NCBI GenBank assembly: GCA_013821525.1
Contig: JACDGR010000013.1
Location: 1 to 23,168 of the forward strand
Source: Actinomycetota bacterium
GTDB lineage: Bacteria; Actinomycetota; Thermoleophilia; Gaiellales; Gaiellaceae
Length of the DNA stretch: 23,168 nt
Direction: 5' to 3'
In this document: positions 16,220 to 22,387 of the stretch, in pieces
Layout of the letters: each line of letters opens with the position of its first letter
Position numbering within the stretch: position 1 is the first letter of the stretch
Notes under the pieces: model-generated
What the model was told of the DNA's origin: nothing
Databases searched by the model: none
The model's input: only the letters and a program-made list of their open reading frames with translations
Made by a program: the position numbers and the translations under genes

Positions 16220-17625
16220 AGGAGGGGCGGTACATCGAGAGCTCCGCGGTCGGCGTCGACCTCTACCAAGGCGTCGCGGAGCTCCCGATCGTCAGCCCTC
16301 ATGGGCATATCGACGCGCGGCTGCTCGCGGAACCGGCCGCGCGCCTCGACCCGCCCGGCCGGCTCTTCGTGACGACCGATCACTACGTCGTACGAATGCT
16401 CCACTCGCAGGGGGTGCCGCTGGAGCGCGCCGGCCTGCTGTCTCGGGACGCTGATGGGCGCGATGTTGATGACCGCGTTGTTGATGACCACGCTGTTTGG
16501 CAGCTCCTCGCCGACAACGCGCATCTGTTCGCGCTCACGCCGACCGGGCTCTGGCTACGCGAGACGCTTGCGACCGTGTTCGGGATTGAGGAGCCGCTCG
16601 GGCCCCACACGGCCGAAGCGATCTACGTACGTGTGGAAGAGCAGCTCTCAACTCCCGCGTTCGCCCCCTGGGCGCTGCTCGACCGGTTCCAGGTCGAGTG
16701 TCTGTCGACGACCGACGCCGCAGGCTCTTCGCTTGCCGCGCATCGAGCGCTCGCTGTCTCGGAACCGGGGTTCCGTATCCGGCCCACGTTCCGTCCCGAC
16801 GCAGTCGTGGCGCTTGACGCGGTCGACTGGCGGGATGCGCTGTCCGGGCTCGAGACTGCAGCCGACCATGAGGTCGGCGACTACGCGAGTTTTCTCGTGG
16901 CGCTTGCGGAGCGCCGAGCTGCGTTCAAAACGCTCGGTGCGACAGCGACCGATCATGCGGCAATGAGCGCCGACACGACGCGGCTGACTCACCACGATGC
17001 CTCCGCGTTGTTCGCAGCTGCGCTCACAGGCGCCGTCTCCGACGCCGACGCGCGGCGCTTCGAAGCGCACATGCTCAACGAGTTCGCCCGGATGAGCATG
17101 GACGACGGGCTAGTGATGCAACTTCACGTCGGCGCTCTGCGCGACCACAACCGGCCGCTTGCGGCTCGATTCGGGCGCGACATCGGCGCGGATATCCCGG
17201 TCGCGACCGACTGGACGCGTGGCCTGCGACCTCTGCTCGAGGCGTGCGGCAGCGACCCCGGCTTCGCCCTTATTCTCTTCACGCTCGACGAGAGCGCCTA
17301 TAGCCGCGAGCTCGCGCCGCTCGCAGGTCACTATCCCGCGGTCCTGCTCGGCTGCCCATGGTGGTTCCACGACAGCCCGGCGGGGATCGACCGCTTTCTC
17401 GATCGCGTCACCGAGACGGTGGGGCTGTACAACCTCGCAGGCTTCGTCGACGACGCCCGCGCCGTGACGGCACTGCCGGCGCGGCACGACCTCTGGCGCC
17501 GCCGCACCTGCGGCTGGCTCGCGCGCAAGGTCGACGCCGGTCTCCTCGCCGAGGAGGACGCCCACCAGCTTGCGTGGGAGCTGGCTTACGGCCTCGTCCG
17601 CCGCGCCTATCGACTGGATTCTTGA
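16207..17625 (+). CDS. uxaC: Uronate (glucuronate) isomerase (472 aa)
   Basis: UxaC interconverts D-glucuronate and D-fructuronate (or galacturonate and tagaturonate). Diagnostic segments are LPIVSPHGHID (residues 27-36, metal-binding His32 and His34), TTDHYVVRMLHSQGVP (about 56-71), FQVECLSTTDAA (the usual barrel strand before the substrate site), LLGCPWWFHDSP and the C-terminal GFVDDARAVTALPARHDLWRRRTCGWLA. The length matches the family. The frame's first start is GTG 16207, inside the end of the LarA-like gene. A strong Shine-Dalgarno-like AAGGAGGGG (16219-16227) lies downstream of that GTG and precedes only an ATC codon, so the true start is uncertain. It is co-transcribed with the LarA-like gene; its stop abuts the stop of the convergent SDR gene. 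Confidence 0.93.
   Translation: MADLKEGRYIESSAVGVDLYQGVAELPIVSPHGHIDARLLAEPAARLDPPGRLFVTTDHYVVRMLHSQGVPLERAGLLSRDADGRDVDDRVVDDHAVWQLLADNAHLFALTPTGLWLRETLATVFGIEEPLGPHTAEAIYVRVEEQLSTPAFAPWALLDRFQVECLSTTDAAGSSLAAHRALAVSEPGFRIRPTFRPDAVVALDAVDWRDALSGLETAADHEVGDYASFLVALAERRAAFKTLGATATDHAAMSADTTRLTHHDASALFAAALTGAVSDADARRFEAHMLNEFARMSMDDGLVMQLHVGALRDHNRPLAARFGRDIGADIPVATDWTRGLRPLLEACGSDPGFALILFTLDESAYSRELAPLAGHYPAVLLGCPWWFHDSPAGIDRFLDRVTETVGLYNLAGFVDDARAVTALPARHDLWRRRTCGWLARKVDAGLLAEEDAHQLAWELAYGLVRRAYRLDS
16219..16227 (+). promoter_or_regulatory. Misplaced Shine-Dalgarno at the uxaC start
   Basis: AAGGAGGGG is the strongest ribosome-binding-like sequence of the region. It lies after the GTG start used for uxaC (16207). 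The only codon at suitable distance in frame is ATC at 16234 (6-nt gap). Either it is chance coding of Lys-Glu-Gly or translation begins at a non-canonical ATC. Confidence 0.35.
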
Positions 17626-18444
17626 CTAGATGCCGCTGAATGCGTTGAAGCCGCCGTCGATCGGAACCACGACGCCGGTGACGAATGACGCCGCGTCGCT
17701 GCACAGCCAGATCACGGTGCCGGCCACTTCGTGCGGCTCACCGAAGCGGCTCGCGGGAGTCGCCGCCAGGATCCGCTCGCCCCGTTCGGTCAATGCTCCG
17801 GACTCGTCGAGCAGAAGCGCACGGTTCTGCTCGCCGAGGAAGAAGCCGGGCGCGACGGCGTTCACGCGAACGCTGTGCGGTGCCAGCTCGACCGCGAGCC
17901 ACCGGGTCAGGTTTTCGACCGCGGCCTTCGCCGCCCCGTAGCCGACGACGCGCGTCAGTGCGCGCTGCGCCGCGAGTGACGAGACGTTGACGATCGAACG
18001 GGTGTGTCCCGTCGCGTCCGCGCTCGTAGCCATGACAGCTCCGAACACCTGAGTCGGGAGCACGGTGCCGTGGAAGTTGAGCCTCACGACTTCGTCGAGC
18101 GCTGCCGCCGAGAGCTCGAAGAACGACCGCTCGCCGACCGTTGCGGCGGCGACGTTTCCCCCTGCGGCATTGACGAGCGCGTCGACCCTGCCCCAGTGAG
18201 CAAGCACGGTCGCGCGGGCGCGCTCGAGCTGCGCCGTGTCGAGCACGTCGGCCTCGAGGGCAAGCGCGGAGTCGCCGAGGCTCTCCGCGAGGTCGTCGAG
18301 GCGATCGCGCCGTCGCGCGAGGAGCCCGACCCGCGCTCCCGCCGCGGCGAGACCACGCGCGATCGCGCCCCCGAGAACGCCCGACGCTCCCGTCACCACC
18401 GCGACCTTGCCGTCGAGATCAAACAGCACCGAACGGGAGGTCAT
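17626..18444 (-). CDS. SDR oxidoreductase, D-mannonate oxidoreductase (fructuronate reductase) type (272 aa)
   Basis: This is a classical short-chain dehydrogenase. The nucleotide-binding motif TGASGVLG (18-25) has the GVLG form seen in mannonate-oxidoreductase SDRs. NAAGG is at 92-96, Ser155/Ser156 lie in VNVSS, and the catalytic YGAAK has Tyr169 and Lys173. The C-terminal block, PGFFLGEQNRALLLDESGALTERGERILAATPASRFGEP followed by SFVTGVVVPIDGGFNAFSG, is characteristic of the YjmF-type D-mannonate oxidoreductases that reduce fructuronate to mannonate. The neighbour uxaC makes fructuronate, which supports the role although the genes are convergent (stops abut). The ATG at 18444 has no Shine-Dalgarno. 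It starts 25 nt after the end of the TSP3 protein gene on the same strand and may be read through from it. Substrate assignment is inference from motifs plus context. Confidence 0.85.
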   Translation of the reverse strand: MTSRSVLFDLDGKVAVVTGASGVLGGAIARGLAAAGARVGLLARRRDRLDDLAESLGDSALALEADVLDTAQLERARATVLAHWGRVDALVNAAGGNVAAATVGERSFFELSAAALDEVVRLNFHGTVLPTQVFGAVMATSADATGHTRSIVNVSSLAAQRALTRVVGYGAAKAAVENLTRWLAVELAPHSVRVNAVAPGFFLGEQNRALLLDESGALTERGERILAATPASRFGEPHEVAGTVIWLCSDAASFVTGVVVPIDGGFNAFSGI

Positions 18445-18469
18445 GCGGGATCGGGCAGCGGAGGAGCGC

Positions 18470-19912
18470 TCAGCCGAGGCGCGAGATCCAGTTGCTGTCC
18501 GGCTCCCCGCAGCGGATGATCACCGCGCCGAACATGCGGGTTTCGTGAACGTCCATCTCGAAGTCCCCTTGGTTGTAGTCGCGACTCCAGTCGCCGCTCC
18601 AGATGTTGCCGATCTTGCGGCGCGACAGATCGAAGAAGAAGCATTTGCCCGCCTTGGCGGCGATCGAGAGACCGAGCTTGAACGAAGCCTGAGTTCCGAA
18701 CGACCAGAGGTTGCTGGCAATGCAGTCTTTGACGTCCGGGATCACCACGAACTTGGTGCACATCTCGCGTTCCTGCGCCAGGGTCGGAACGGTGTAGCTG
18801 ACAACCTTCGCGTTCAAGTTCTTCGTCGCGTTGGGCGAGAGGATGCCGTGGCAGCGCTGGGTGAGAATGACGCCATCGTCACACGTGATCGTCGACGGCA
18901 CCTTCACCCAATGATCTGTGTGCTGCTCGATCGGAGGGACGGGTGGCGTCACCGGGGGGAGCGGATGGACCGGCGGTGAATCCGGGCGGCCCGGCGGATG
19001 ACGATGGGAGTCATTGGGGTCGGTGCCCTGGTTGATCTCGTTGTAGTCCGACCAGCCGTCGTGGTCGGAGTCCGGGGCGCCAGGGTGGTAGGGCGTATGC
19101 GGATGGGAGTGCGAGTTTGTCGGGCTGGTGCCGTTGTCCTGCTCCCACCCGTCGGGGTAGCCGTCGCCGTCGGCGTCACGGTTGTTCGGATGAGCATCCC
19201 CGGGGTCGGCCAGGCCGTCGTGGTCTCGATCGGGCCCGGTGCGGATGAGGTTCCACGTAACCGTGGTCATCCCGCTGCCTACGGTGCCCCCGCTCGCGTG
19301 GTAGGTCTGGCCTGCGTCGGTGGCGGCGAAGCGCCCCGAGGTGCGCAGGAGGTACTGGCGGTCTGACTTGACGTTGTCGTCAAAGCCCGGGTCGCCGGTG
19401 CCGGACAGCTTTGGCTCCTCAGGAGTGCGGTTGGCCTCGCAGAGGCCCTTGCCGCCTTGCTCCTCCGTCAGGCTCTTCTTGCCCACAGCGACGAAGGTGT
19501 ATTTGACCTGAGCGTCCTTCGTGACTCGGAACTCGATCGCCGAGTCGCCCACGGTCACAGCCACAGGAACTGACGCGCCGTCACCCAGGCTCCAATACCA
19601 AGAATCAACCTGACCGCCACATGAGTCCGAGTAGGCGTGCCACCACTTGGCACTCCCGGTCTCGGTCGCTCGGTCGCCATGGATCACGAACGAGATTTGC
19701 TCGAGGGCGGTCGTCGTGTTGCCCGGAATCGAGGTGTCTTTGACCACGGTGCTCAGGGTGACGACACCGTTCCACTGGCCAAAGCCCGCAGCTGCGCTCA
19801 CCTCCCGCGTCGGATGGGTGACGCCAGACTCAGTTCGTCCCGCTGCGGAACCGACCACAGTCGAGGCCAATACCGCGCAGATGCCTAGTGCAAAAAGCGC
19901 CGATCGCCGCAT
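18470..19912 (-). CDS. Secreted protein with thrombospondin type 3-like calcium repeats (480 aa)
   Basis: The ATG at 19912 has GGGGGAG about 8 nt upstream and begins a signal peptide (MRRSALFALGICAVLASTVVGSAAG). The frame is open to 19963, but that start lacks a Shine-Dalgarno. The N-terminal domain (about 35-225) is beta-rich with Cys98 and Cys158. Residues 228-300 hold calcium-binding DxDxDG loops (DRDHDGLAD, DADGDGYPDGWE, DSDHDGWSDYNE) of the thrombospondin type 3 kind, separated by a His-rich stretch (SHSHPHTPYHPG). A Pro-rich linker (306-330) leads to a C-terminal domain of about 150 residues with six cysteines (TCDDG, QRCHG, EMCTK, KDCIA, GKCFF, IRCGE), probably paired in disulfides. 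An extracellular structural or adhesive role is likely; no enzyme motif is seen. Both end domains are unknown to me. Confidence 0.8.
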   Translation of the reverse strand: MRRSALFALGICAVLASTVVGSAAGRTESGVTHPTREVSAAAGFGQWNGVVTLSTVVKDTSIPGNTTTALEQISFVIHGDRATETGSAKWWHAYSDSCGGQVDSWYWSLGDGASVPVAVTVGDSAIEFRVTKDAQVKYTFVAVGKKSLTEEQGGKGLCEANRTPEEPKLSGTGDPGFDDNVKSDRQYLLRTSGRFAATDAGQTYHASGGTVGSGMTTVTWNLIRTGPDRDHDGLADPGDAHPNNRDADGDGYPDGWEQDNGTSPTNSHSHPHTPYHPGAPDSDHDGWSDYNEINQGTDPNDSHRHPPGRPDSPPVHPLPPVTPPVPPIEQHTDHWVKVPSTITCDDGVILTQRCHGILSPNATKNLNAKVVSYTVPTLAQEREMCTKFVVIPDVKDCIASNLWSFGTQASFKLGLSIAAKAGKCFFFDLSRRKIGNIWSGDWSRDYNQGDFEMDVHETRMFGAVIIRCGEPDSNWISRLG

Positions 19913-20087
19913 GCCGAACGCTCCCCCCCGAACTAGAGATCGCGCCACCATAACCAGGATCAACCGATATTTCTAGGCCGCGCACTGCAGTTGACACGGC
20001 GCTGCCGAGCTACAGCAGCGACTCGCCACCCGCCTTGGCGCTACGCCCGTTGAACGCAGAAAAGTCCCGTGCCGGGGCAGTTTGCGA
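19913..20087. other. Intergenic region between the TSP3 protein gene and tRNA-Lys
   Basis: No gene is visible in these 175 bases. On the minus strand just after the tRNA (about 20061-20078) there is a short CCCG/CGGG stem followed by TTTT, a weak terminator-like element. The left part must hold the promoter of the TSP3 protein gene; I could not place it confidently. Confidence 0.4.
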
Positions 20088-20160
20088 TGGGCCGGGTAGG
20101 GCTCGAACCTACGACCTTGGGATTAAAAGTCCCCTGCTCTGCCAACTGAGCTACCGGCCC
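20088..20160 (-). tRNA. tRNA-Lys (anticodon TTT)
   Basis: The reverse complement folds as a full cloverleaf of 73 nt. The acceptor stem is GGGCCGG/CCGGCCC with discriminator A at 20088. The D-arm is TAGCTCAGTTGGCAGAGCA, the anticodon loop CTTTTAA reads TTT (Lys), and the T-arm carries GGTTCGAGCC. The CCA end is not encoded. The tRNA begins directly next to a minus-strand stop codon of the histidine-kinase remnant (20160-20162), so its promoter must lie within the mosaic stretch 20161-20230; TACCCT on the minus strand (20209-20204) is a possible -10. Confidence 0.97.
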
Positions 20161-20225
20161 TACAGCACGGAGTGCCCGCGTTCGTGCGCCTCCGTAGGGG
20201 CGAAGGGTACGCGGAAGGCACGGCT

Positions 20226-20415
20226 AACGGTGGCGCCGGGTGAGTACTTGATCGCATTTCCGATCAGGTTCTCGAAGACCTGCGCGATCCGGTGAGGGTT
20301 TGCGCGGACGAGCACCTCGTCGCCCCCGACGCGCAAGGCGACGCCGGGTTGCGTGGCGGCGGGCCGGAGCAGGTCGACGGCTGCCGTCGCGAGCAGCGAG
20401 AGATCCGTCACCTCG
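20226..20415 (-). pseudogene. Histidine kinase remnant, ATPase N-box part (inverted fragment)
   Basis: Read on the minus strand, these codons give EVTDLSLLATAAVDLLRPAA, then QPGVALRV, then RANPHRIAQVFENLIGNAIKYSPGATV. This is the stretch between the DHp domain and the N-box of a sensor histidine kinase (N-box ENLIGNAIKYSPG). Before it there is no DHp domain with phospho-accepting His. After it the kinase homology stops at about 20226; the frame continues with unrelated residues to a stop at 20160. The missing G1, F and G2 boxes lie immediately adjacent but on the plus strand. The fragment cannot make a kinase. It points to an inversion or an assembly chimera. Confidence 0.8.
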
Positions 20416-20637
20416 GCCGGAGTCGGGATCCCCGCTGACGAGGTGCCGCGCCTGTTCGAGCGCTCTTTCGCCTCGACTGGGAGTTCGTTCGCGGGCACCG
20501 GCGTTGGGCTCGCGACGGTCAAGTCAATCGTCGAGGAGTACGGCGGCAGGATCGAAGTGGCCAGTGCTGTCGGTCGCGGCTCGACCTTCACGGTGCGCCT
20601 GCCCCTGGCCGCGGATCAGGCGACGCGCAACCCCTGA
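20416..20637 (+). pseudogene. Histidine kinase remnant, ATPase G-box part (plus-strand fragment)
   Basis: On the plus strand the frame reads GVGIPADEVPRLFERSF (G1 and F boxes), GTGVGLATVKSIVEEYGGRIEVAS (G2 box) and GRGSTFTVRLPLA, then ends ten residues later at TGA 20637. This is the normal C-terminal third of a HATPase_c domain. The Asp of the DxGxGI G1 motif is replaced by Ser at the junction, and everything N-terminal (sensor, DHp, N-box) is absent in this orientation. The boundary with the minus-strand fragment falls at about 20412-20418. A remnant or rearranged gene rather than a functional short protein. Confidence 0.8.
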
Positions 20638-20677
20638 TTGGGGCCCCTACCGCGAGCTCGATCGCCCAGACGCGGTC

Positions 20678-20683
20678 TACTCT
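20678..20683 (+). promoter_or_regulatory. -10-like hexamer TACTCT before the 79-residue gene
   Basis: TACTCT ends 6 nt before ATG 20690, which has no Shine-Dalgarno. Leaderless geometry; no -35 recognised. Confidence 0.35.
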
Positions 20684-20689
20684 GACCGG

Positions 20690-20929
20690 ATGGGAAAAGG
20701 GTACGCAGAAGGCTCAGCTGTCGAGGAGAGGCTCGCCGCCATGGAGCGCGGGGACGACCTACACGCGCAGCTCGACGCGGGACGCGCGGCCGTCTACGGC
20801 GCGACCGAGGCAGAGCCCGAGAGTCACTTCATCGGCTGGCTCGGCGAGGTCGATCCCGACGCGCTCTTCGCAGCGGGGGAGGCCTGGGGGATCCAGATCG
20901 TGCGCCGCAAGGTCGCTGCAGAGCGGTAA
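20690..20929 (+). CDS. Small hypothetical protein (79 aa)
   Basis: The product (MGKGYAEGSAVEERLAAMERG...) is acidic and mostly helical, without signal peptide, membrane segment or cysteine. Its middle, GATEAEPESHFIGWLGEVDPDALFAAGEAWGIQIVRRK, looks like a compact globular piece. I do not recognise the family. The long frame upstream to 20300 is a shadow of the kinase remnant; the ATG at 20690 is chosen because a TACTCT hexamer sits 6 nt before it and coding-like composition begins there. A diverged copy of its first ten codons may lie at 20189-20225. It stands 51 nt before the sigma-factor gene on the same strand. Confidence 0.6.
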   Translation: MGKGYAEGSAVEERLAAMERGDDLHAQLDAGRAAVYGATEAEPESHFIGWLGEVDPDALFAAGEAWGIQIVRRKVAAER

Positions 20930-20968
20930 CGCGCATCCCCCTCGCACCAAATCGAGCCGGAGCGGCAG

Positions 20969-20974
20969 TACGAT
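20969..20974 (+). promoter_or_regulatory. -10-like hexamer TACGAT before the sigma-factor gene
   Basis: TACGAT ends 6 nt before ATG 20981 and no Shine-Dalgarno is present. The same hexamer precedes the SARP and MMPL genes at 7 nt. Confidence 0.45.
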
Positions 20975-20980
20975 CGGCCG

Positions 20981-21553
20981 ATGAGCCATCTGTCCACCGG
21001 CGAGGGAGCGGCGCTGACCGACGCTGAGCTCGTCGGACGCTGCCGCAGCGGCGACGCGGCAGCGTGGAATCTCCTCGTCGAGCGCTTTTCACGCTACGTC
21101 TACGCGATTGCCTCCCAGGGCTTTCGTCTCACCGCTCACGACGCGGAGGACGTCTTCCAGGATGTGTTCGCGAAGGTCTACGAGCACCTCGAGCGGCTCC
21201 GCGATGACACCGCGATCCGTCCGTGGATCGCGCAGCTGACTCGACGGACCTGCATCGACCGGCTGCGAGCGGCGCAGGACGTGCCGCAGGAGAACCTCGA
21301 GCCTCCGGATGTCGAAGATCTGCTCTCCACACTCGACGACGCACTCTCGGTGCGGGCCGCGCTCGAGACGCTGCCCGCGCCGTGCCGCGAGATCCTCGAC
21401 CGCTTCTTCGCACGGGACGAGAGCTACGCCGTGATCAGCGAGGCTCTCGACGTCCCCGCGGGAACCGTTGCGAGCAGGATCTCGCGCTGCCTGGAGAAGC
21501 TGAAGGTCGCGATGGAAGAAACCGTGGACGACCCGCGTCTAGTGGACGGGTGA
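20981..21553 (+). CDS. ECF-type RNA polymerase sigma factor (190 aa)
   Basis: Sigma region 2 covers about residues 15-90: ELVGRCRSGDAAAWNLLVERFSRYVYAIA, then AEDVFQDVFAKVYEHLERLRDDTAIRPWIAQLTRRTCIDRLR, containing the core-binding and -10 recognition helices. Region 4 covers about 125-180: ALETLPAPCREILDRFFARDESYAVISEALDVPAGTVASRISRCLEKLK, a helix-turn-helix for -35 recognition. No region 1 or 3 is present, so it is an extracytoplasmic-function sigma of usual length. The start lacks a Shine-Dalgarno and appears leaderless. The next gene overlaps its stop (GTGA), so that product is the likely regulatory partner, but it has no recognisable anti-sigma motif. Confidence 0.92.
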   Translation: MSHLSTGEGAALTDAELVGRCRSGDAAAWNLLVERFSRYVYAIASQGFRLTAHDAEDVFQDVFAKVYEHLERLRDDTAIRPWIAQLTRRTCIDRLRAAQDVPQENLEPPDVEDLLSTLDDALSVRAALETLPAPCREILDRFFARDESYAVISEALDVPAGTVASRISRCLEKLKVAMEETVDDPRLVDG

Positions 21554-21813
21554 TTCGAGTGAAAACGCATAGGACAGAGCAACTCGCCAGGCTGATAGCA
21601 GCCTTGCCGCCGCCGCCCTGGGGCTGGGTCGCGGCTGCGCAGGAGCTACCGGTTCACCGTCGCAACCTCGACGAGCTTCTCGTACGGGCGCAGAGCGACG
21701 CGGCATTGCGTGCTCGTCTGATCGAAAACCTCGAATCGGCGCTGGTGGAGTCGGGGATCACCCCGACTCCACCGATCCTCGAAGCCGCGCGCGCCCAGCT
21801 CCGGCCAGACTGA
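21550..21813 (+). CDS. Small protein coupled to the ECF sigma factor (87 aa)
   Basis: The GTG at 21550 overlaps the sigma-factor TGA as GTGA, a translational-coupling arrangement; GTG 21559 is an alternative start. The product reads as a basic N-terminus, then LARLIAALPPPPWGWVAAAQELPVHRRNLDELLVRAQSDAALRARLIENLESALVESGITP, mostly helical with a conserved-looking PPPxGWVxAAQELP segment. There is no HxxxCxxC zinc anti-sigma motif, no cysteine and no membrane helix, so it is not a classical anti-sigma factor. A role in modulating the sigma factor is inferred only from coupling. It ends 4 nt before the cyclodeaminase-like gene. Confidence 0.65.
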   Translation: MIRVKTHRTEQLARLIAALPPPPWGWVAAAQELPVHRRNLDELLVRAQSDAALRARLIENLESALVESGITPTPPILEAARAQLRPD

Positions 21814-21817
21814 GCAC

Positions 21818-22366
21818 GTGCCGGACGTCGACCTCACGACGGCCCTCGACGTCTCGGGCGCGCTCGCGGCTCTCGGAGACCCTGACGCCCCGCCGGCGGC
21901 GGGCTCGGTGGTCGCGCTCGCGGGTGCGTTCGCAGCGTCGGTCGCCGTCAAGGCTGCGCGCGCGAGCGGTGATGGTGGGACGGCCGCCCAGGCATTCGCA
22001 CTCTGCGGCAGGCTGACGGAGCTGGCGGCCCGCGACGCGGAGGCGCTCGACCTTGCTCGCCACGCCCTCGCCACCGCAGGCGCAGGAGGCGACGACCGTC
22101 GCGACTTCGGACTCGGCCAACGCCTGCGCGAAGCCGCCTCGTTCGTGCTCGAGATCGCAGAGGCCTGTGCCGACGTGGCCGTGCTGTCGGAGGGGCTCGC
22201 GGAGACGGCGACACCCGACCTGCAACCCGACTGCCGTGCGGCCGGCTGGCTCGCTGCCGCGGCGGCGCGCGGCGCCGCTCACCTGGTCGAGGTGAACCTC
22301 GCCGTCCGCGAGGACGACGTACTCGCCCTCCGCGCGCGTCGCGCCGCCGCCGCGTTCCCGTTGTGA
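21818..22366 (+). CDS. Cyclodeaminase/cyclohydrolase family protein (FTCD C-terminal/FchA-like, 182 aa)
   Basis: The family deaminates formimino-tetrahydrofolate or hydrolyses methenyl-THF as an all-helical dimer. Here the signature PxxGSVxALxGAxAA appears as PPAAGSVVALAGAFAASVAVKAAR (residues 26-48). It is followed by long helices rich in Ala, Leu and Glu (LTELAARDAEALDLAR, REAASFVLEIAEACADVAVL, CRAAGWLAAAAARGAAHLVEVNL), typical of the fold. The middle Gly-rich substrate loop (PTPGGGS in many members) is altered to PPAAGS, so catalytic competence is uncertain. The GTG at 21818 follows the previous stop by 4 nt, implying the same operon as the sigma factor. No other folate gene is nearby. Confidence 0.7.
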   Translation: MPDVDLTTALDVSGALAALGDPDAPPAAGSVVALAGAFAASVAVKAARASGDGGTAAQAFALCGRLTELAARDAEALDLARHALATAGAGGDDRRDFGLGQRLREAASFVLEIAEACADVAVLSEGLAETATPDLQPDCRAAGWLAAAAARGAAHLVEVNLAVREDDVLALRARRAAAAFPL

Positions 22367-22374
22367 CCTGGGAC

Positions 22375-22380
22375 TAGGAT
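22375..22380 (+). promoter_or_regulatory. -10-like hexamer TAGGAT before the protease gene
   Basis: TAGGAT ends 7 nt before GTG 22388 and no Shine-Dalgarno is present. It begins 8 nt after the cyclodeaminase-like stop, so the protease may have its own leaderless transcript. Confidence 0.4.
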
Positions 22381-22387
22381 CGCGCCC

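Noticed and set aside
18445..18469. Leaderless promoter for the SDR gene
   Set aside because: No TANNNT hexamer at 6-8 nt before the ATG and no Shine-Dalgarno either; its translation signal remains unexplained, perhaps read-through from the TSP3 gene.
19991..20020. TTGACA on the plus strand as a promoter
   Set aside because: No acceptable -10 at 16-18 nt and no plus-strand gene downstream before the minus-strand tRNA.
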